In this document: piece by piece, positions 60,241-64,000 of the stretch
How positions within the stretch are numbered: position 1 is the stretch's first letter
Layout: every line of letters starts with the position of its first letter
Source: Leptospirillum ferrooxidans C2-3
GTDB taxonomy: Bacteria; Nitrospirota; Leptospirillia; Leptospirillales; Leptospirillaceae
Length of the DNA: 64,000 nucleotides
Direction: 5' to 3'
NCBI RefSeq assembly: GCF_000284315.1
Contig: NC_017094.1
Span: 2,139,486-2,203,485 of the forward strand
Program-made: the position numbers and the translations under genes
Notes under the pieces: model-generated
Told to the model about the DNA's origin: nothing
The model's database searches: none
Seen by the model: only the letters and a program-made list of their open reading frames with translations

Positions 60241-61455
60241 CTACGTTCTGCCCTTGTATCCAGCATTGATCCTTACATATTCATAAGACAGGTCCGTGGT
60301 CCAATACTCTGCTGTCATCTGTCCCATTCCGAGATGAACTGTCACGGTAATATCGGATTTTTTCAAAACTTCCAGGGCTTTTTCCTCCTGATCCACACCA
60401 AGGCCGACACCATGCTCCACCAATGCAACATCTCCCACTGCGATCAAAATCTTTTCCGTCCTAACGGGAACACCTGCATTTCCTATAGCCGCCATGATTC
60501 GGCCCCAATTCACATCTTCTCCATAAAAGGCGGTCTTTACCAACAAACTTTTGGCGATCGTGGAAGCAATTTTTTTTGCATCGCTTTTTGACCGGGCTCC
60601 CTGAATCACCAGATGCAGAAATTTTGTCGCACCCTCAGCATCCCTCAGCAGAAGATTTCGAAGTTCGGAAGCGACCTCCATCAATGCCTGGGTAAATTCC
60701 CGATGCCATTCAGTTCCTTTCCCTATAACAGGATTTCCGGCCATCTGATTTGCCATCAGATAAACACTGTCATTCGTGCTGGTGTCACCATCGACAGACA
60801 GCGTGTGAAACTGTTCTTCCACAATCTGGTGAAGGGAGGCTCTCAACGCATCCTTTTCGATTACCGCATCCGTTGTGATAAAAACCAGCATTGTAGCCAT
60901 ATTCGGATGGATCATCCCCACACCTTTTGCCGATCCTCCAATTCTCACGATCTTTCCGCCTATCAGAACCTCCTTCTGGCTCGATTTGGGATAAGTATCG
61001 GTTGTCATGATCGCTTTTGAAAAATCAACATATCCTTTTGGAGAAATCTTTTCTGACAACGCAGGAAGGGCATTCAGAATGGAAGTCATCGGCAAGTTTC
61101 TGCCAATGACTCCAGTGGATGCAGGCAGGACCTTTTGAGCAGAACAACCAATATAATGCCCCACTTTTTCCGTCAATAGCATGGCGTCCGCCATTCCTTG
61201 CTCGCCGGTACAGGCATTTGCATTTCCACTGTTGACAATAATGGCCATCCCGATTCCCCTTCGAACTCTTCTCTGGGAAATCTGGACAGGAGCTGCCTTC
61301 ATTTTATTGACAGTAAACATTCCCACAATCAAAGCTTCTTTTTCAGAAACCAGGAGCCCCAGATCCAATGCTCCCTTTTTCTTGATACCGGCATGAATCC
61401 CTGCAGCCTTAAAACCTTCAGGGAAGGTCACACCACCACGATCCTTTTTCACCAT
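60241..61455 (-). CDS. argJ: Bifunctional ornithine acetyltransferase ArgJ
   Basis: Transfers acetyl from N-acetylornithine to glutamate, and in bifunctional forms also uses acetyl-CoA. The autocleavage site lies in AKGVGMIHPNMATMLVFITT (between Ala and Thr). Also seen are NSGNANACTGEQGMADAMLL, STGVIGRNLPM and DGDTSTNDSVYLMAN. 404 residues. It follows argC by 17 bases. Mono- versus bifunctionality cannot be read reliably. Confidence 0.96.
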   Translation of the reverse strand: MVKKDRGGVTFPEGFKAAGIHAGIKKKGALDLGLLVSEKEALIVGMFTVNKMKAAPVQISQRRVRRGIGMAIIVNSGNANACTGEQGMADAMLLTEKVGHYIGCSAQKVLPASTGVIGRNLPMTSILNALPALSEKISPKGYVDFSKAIMTTDTYPKSSQKEVLIGGKIVRIGGSAKGVGMIHPNMATMLVFITTDAVIEKDALRASLHQIVEEQFHTLSVDGDTSTNDSVYLMANQMAGNPVIGKGTEWHREFTQALMEVASELRNLLLRDAEGATKFLHLVIQGARSKSDAKKIASTIAKSLLVKTAFYGEDVNWGRIMAAIGNAGVPVRTEKILIAVGDVALVEHGVGLGVDQEEKALEVLKKSDITVTVHLGMGQMTAEYWTTDLSYEYVRINAGYKGRT

Positions 61456-61472
61456 TCGTTTTCTCCATATTT

Positions 61473-62504
61473 TTAAGGAAAAGCTCCCCAGAGCGGCAAT
61501 CCCGTCATCTCATCCTCCCCCAGAACAAGATTCATCGATTGAATGGCCTGACCGGCCGCCCCCTTAATCAGATTGTCTATGGCCGTCATGACAACGACAG
61601 CCTTCTTGCTTCTAACTGCATGAATATCAATCCGATTGGTGCCGCGAACATGAGCTGAGCTGGGAGGACTATTCACAATCCTGACAAATGGATTGTCTTC
61701 CTGGTACTTCAAGAGAAGGGATTCAATCATCCCGGGTGTCACATCATCCGAAACCGGAAGGTAAATCGTTGATATCAGCCCCCTGTTGATGGGAATCAGA
61801 TGGGGAACAAAAATGACTTCTCCTGTTTCGCCAGAGAATAGATTCATTGCATTTTCCATTTCTGGGACATGGCGATGGACCATTGGCTTATAAGCCTTCA
61901 TCCCCTCGGCAATTTCCGGGTAATGCGTATCTTGAGTCAAAGCTCTCCCCGCACCGGATACACCCGATTTTCCATCGACAATCACAGGCCCCTTATCCAG
62001 AAACCCGGCATGAAGAAACGGAAGGAATCCGAGAAGGGCTCCCGTTGGAAAACATCCCGGACTGCCGATATAACGGGCCTTTGAAATCGTTTCCCTATTC
62101 CATTCCACAAGACCATAAGTCGAAGATGGAAGGGTTTCCGGGGCTCCATGCTCCATATGGTAGACATTGCTGAAATCGTCTGCTTTCGCAAAACGATAAT
62201 CCGGACCAAGATCAATCACGACAGGATGAGGCTTTGGGAGGGTGGCCACAATCCGGGACGACATTCCTGCCGGAAGCGCCGTAAAAAGGATATCCAGATC
62301 ATTCCATAAGGATACGGAGGAGGTTTTTTCCAAGATTCCGATATCCGGCAAATTGGGAAACAATGAAGACAAGCGTTCACCTGCATTTGACTCGGCACTT
62401 AGCCTTTCAATCTCAACTTTCGGATGATTCAGAAGAAGGTGGATCAACTCCCCTCCACCATAACCCGATGCTCCAGCGATACCCACTTTGACCTTATTGG
62501 ACAT
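61473..62504 (-). CDS. argC: N-acetyl-gamma-glutamyl-phosphate reductase
   Basis: VGIAGASGYGGGELIHLLLN (NADPH motif) and the catalytic Cys in YIGSPGCFPTGALLGFLPF. HRHVPEMENAMNLF and FVPHLIPINRGLISTIYLPV follow. The 343-residue form starts at ATG 62504 after GAGGGGGAG; the frame runs to 62666 but that would cross the rpsI terminator. argC-argJ form a second arginine unit separate from argDFGH. Confidence 0.96.
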   Translation of the reverse strand: MSNKVKVGIAGASGYGGGELIHLLLNHPKVEIERLSAESNAGERLSSLFPNLPDIGILEKTSSVSLWNDLDILFTALPAGMSSRIVATLPKPHPVVIDLGPDYRFAKADDFSNVYHMEHGAPETLPSSTYGLVEWNRETISKARYIGSPGCFPTGALLGFLPFLHAGFLDKGPVIVDGKSGVSGAGRALTQDTHYPEIAEGMKAYKPMVHRHVPEMENAMNLFSGETGEVIFVPHLIPINRGLISTIYLPVSDDVTPGMIESLLLKYQEDNPFVRIVNSPPSSAHVRGTNRIDIHAVRSKKAVVVMTAIDNLIKGAAGQAIQSMNLVLGEDEMTGLPLWGAFP

Positions 62505-62520
62505 CTCCCCCTCATTCAGC

Positions 62521-62548
62521 AAAAAAAAAGGGAGGCTTTCACCTCCCC
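62521..62548 (-). terminator. Intrinsic terminator of rplM-rpsI
   Basis: On the minus strand GGGAGG, six-nt loop, CCTCCC, then nine T. It lies 41 bases after the rpsI stop and only 17 bases before argC, so argC must either be transcribed from an overlapping promoter or depend on read-through. Confidence 0.88.
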
Positions 62549-62589
62549 TTTTGTACAACCACAAGAGAATACGTTCTTTGGAACAGTGA

Positions 62590-63021
62590 CTATCTCTTGG
62601 AAAACTGGAAGCGTTTCCTGGCACCCTTTTGTCCGTATTTCTTTCGCTCCTTGATACGGGCATCACGGGTCAGGAAGCCTTCCTTTTTAAGTGCTTCCCT
62701 GAGTTCCGGATTGATTTCAAGAAGGGCTCTGGAAATACCATGCCGAAGGGCTTCGGCCTGACCGGTCAAGCCACCACCGCTGACACGGGCAAAAATATCA
62801 AGCTTCCCACCCATCTGGGTAATCTCAAGGGGAGCCTTGACCTGGCTCGACCAAAGAAGACGCGGAAAATATTCTTCCAGCGGTCTGTCATTGATCAAGA
62901 TATTGCCTGAACCCGCCTGGATCCTAACCCTTGCAATAGCACACTTTCTTTTGCCAGTGGCATTTCCCCGACCTTCATCCATCTGGTCCTTGCTCTCTCG
63001 TTCCTTGTGTTCCCTCTCCAT
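62590..63021 (-). CDS. rpsI: 30S ribosomal protein S9
   Basis: [40 protein letters not shown] and the basic end [17 protein letters not shown] are standard. A 13-residue charged N-terminal extension precedes the usual start; ATG 63021 has AGGAG 6 bases upstream, so the extension is probably real. 143 residues. Confidence 0.96.
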   Translation of the reverse strand: MEREHKERESKDQMDEGRGNATGKRKCAIARVRIQAGSGNILINDRPLEEYFPRLLWSSQVKAPLEITQMGGKLDIFARVSGGGLTGQAEALRHGISRALLEINPELREALKKEGFLTRDARIKERKKYGQKGARKRFQFSKR

Positions 63022-63022
63022 A

Positions 63023-63469
63023 CTAAACTCCTGTCTGGACTGTTACAGGTGACTGGGCCGCATGTTGATGCTCAGGTCCTGGGAAAATCCGAAGTCTGGT
63101 CATATAGATCTTGGCCAGCTTGTTTTTGGGAAGCATGCCTTTTACAGCATGGCTGAGGATATACTCGGGCTTTCTTTCCCTCATCTCACCGGCAGTGGTC
63201 TCCCTGAAACCTCCAGGGTAACCGCTGTGACGGTAATACATTTTATCTGCCCATTTTTGTCCCGTCAGAGCAATCTTGGAGGCATTCACAACTACCACAT
63301 AATCACCAAGATCCTGATGGGGCGTATAGCAGACCTTCCCCTTGCCCCGAAGTATGCGAGCGGCTTCAACACTCAACTTTCCAACAGTCTTTCCTGTTGC
63401 ATCAAGAAGATACCATTTCTTCTGGCCGACCTCTTCAGGATCGGCGATCCGCGTTGTCTTCTGAATCAC
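63023..63469 (-). CDS. rplM: 50S ribosomal protein L13
   Basis: [40 protein letters not shown] and [15 protein letters not shown] are diagnostic. 148 residues, GTG start with GGAGG 11 bases upstream. It precedes rpsI by 1 base, the universal pair. Confidence 0.97.
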   Translation of the reverse strand: MIQKTTRIADPEEVGQKKWYLLDATGKTVGKLSVEAARILRGKGKVCYTPHQDLGDYVVVVNASKIALTGQKWADKMYYRHSGYPGGFRETTAGEMRERKPEYILSHAVKGMLPKNKLAKIYMTRLRIFPGPEHQHAAQSPVTVQTGV

Positions 63470-63497
63470 GGCTTTAAAAACCTCCTGTTCCGGCCCC

Positions 63498-64000
63498 CTA
63501 GGACCGGATAATTACCGGTTTGGCCTCCATTGTCTGAAGCGATATCGCTTCAGCAGACAACATTGGCAACATGCCACGCATGGCTTTATGGACCCGATCA
63601 AGATCCTTGCTGGCAAGAACCCCGATCTGGGCGATGGACGAGTAAAACGATCCGTCCTGACGATCCAGGAATAACTGGATCAGGGTTGGCAGATTCAAAC
63701 CCTGATCTGTCAAGGACTTCCTGAGTCCCTGAATGCGTTCAAAAAAAACCTCTTCCCCCTGACGGGCTTTTTCCATGACGGGCATGATCACACAGTCCAC
63801 CTTCCCTTTCAACCATTCGAAGCGGGAAGGGCCCGAGTCAGAGAGATCTCCGAACGGAATGATCTTCATTCCCAATTCGGAAAGAACGTTGTAGATCTGC
63901 CGGCCATAATCCGTCTCCAGAAGGAATCTTGGAACGGCGACAGAGTATTTAAGGCTCCCTCCAGAAGCTTTCTGAATCTCCCGGGACTTCTGATAGAGAT
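63498..64000 (-). CDS. Unrecognised protein, 5' end beyond window
   Basis: The frame is open from the right window edge to a stop at 63498, at least 166 residues. An internal ATG at 63875 is not the start, because the frame continues upstream with coding-like residues (LKYSVAVPRFLLETDYGRQI). Visible parts are IIPFGDLSDSGPSRFEWLKG, a helix with KARQGEEVFFERIQGLRKSL, and the C-terminal LSAEAISLQTMEAKPVIIRS. No family recognised. It lies 28 bases upstream of rplM, in the same direction. Confidence 0.6.
   Translation of the reverse strand, partial: LYQKSREIQKASGGSLKYSVAVPRFLLETDYGRQIYNVLSELGMKIIPFGDLSDSGPSRFEWLKGKVDCVIMPVMEKARQGEEVFFERIQGLRKSLTDQGLNLPTLIQLFLDRQDGSFYSSIAQIGVLASKDLDRVHKAMRGMLPMLSAEAISLQTMEAKPVIIRS

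Noticed and set aside
63498-64000. Serpin-like protein, suggested by the segment around VAVPRFLLETDYGRQIYNVL
   Set aside because: The following sequence lacks the serpin hinge and reactive-centre features, and the resemblance is limited to a short stretch.

Overview
The window reads as a dense, about 54% GC bacterial chromosome segment from a motile, diderm autotroph-like organism. My best guess is Nitrospirota, in or near Leptospirillum. The reasons are the mix of a sigma-54/sigma-28 flagellar cluster, System II cytochrome c maturation, a UbiC/UbiA/UbiE-type quinone operon, Mla lipid transport, frequent TTG/GTG starts and long runs of overlapping co-directional genes. This assignment is an impression from gene content, not a computed result. 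Almost everything lies on the minus strand; the main plus-strand blocks are 36.6-39.2 kb and 41.3-45.6 kb. I see no tRNA, rRNA, IS element, prophage or CRISPR array.

Layout. (1) 0-14.4 kb is the late half of a flagellar regulon, read right to left: flgF, flgG, flgA, flgH, flgI, flgJ (rod-binding part only), a flagellin, flgM, flgN, flgK, flgL, csrA, fliW, a second flagellin, fliD, fliS, a small unknown gene and a CgeB-like glycosyltransferase cut by the window edge. Promoter signals form a cascade. Sigma-54 boxes precede flgF and the glycosyltransferase; sigma-28 boxes precede flgM and the csrA-linked flagellin. The leader of that flagellin carries three CAAGGA motifs, one displayed as GGA in the loop of a perfect 9-bp hairpin and one in the Shine-Dalgarno. 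This is the architecture of CsrA control, with csrA and its antagonist fliW immediately upstream. csrA itself appears to start with ATT.

(2) 14.6-28.2 kb is a tightly coupled minus-strand run: MFS transporter, K+ channel-like protein, argD, argF, argG, argH, an LptM-like lipoprotein, lysA, a poly-Asp membrane protein, dapA, dapB, an FAH-family enzyme and recD. Arginine and lysine/peptidoglycan-precursor synthesis are thus linked. (3) 28.4-29.6 kb holds two tiny membrane proteins and a secreted coiled-coil protein. (4) 29.6-33.4 kb is a quinone-type operon, ubiE, a B12-binding radical SAM protein, ubiC and ubiA, all overlapping. It is driven by a promoter whose position implies a leaderless ubiE mRNA.

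(5) 33.5-36.5 kb encodes envelope proteins, including two short exported proteins sharing a CxH...ECHH pattern and an outer-membrane-type protein with CVFC at its mature N-terminus. I cannot match these to a known system. (6) 36.6-45.6 kb has ppx, an alpha/beta hydrolase, two tandem thymidylate-kinase-like genes (the second lacking the DR motif), a lipoprotein, then rpiB, glyA, nrdR and priA. (7) 45.6-52.6 kb has an M50 protease with CBS domains, a geranylgeranyl-reductase-like flavoprotein, ccdA, two TlpA/ResA thioredoxins, ccsB and resB. (8) 52.7-59.9 kb has an MCE protein with a barrel-like C-terminus, mlaF, mlaE, alr, frr, pyrH, tsf and rpsB. (9) 60.2-64 kb has argJ, argC, a strong terminator, rpsI, rplM and the 3' part of an unrecognised gene.
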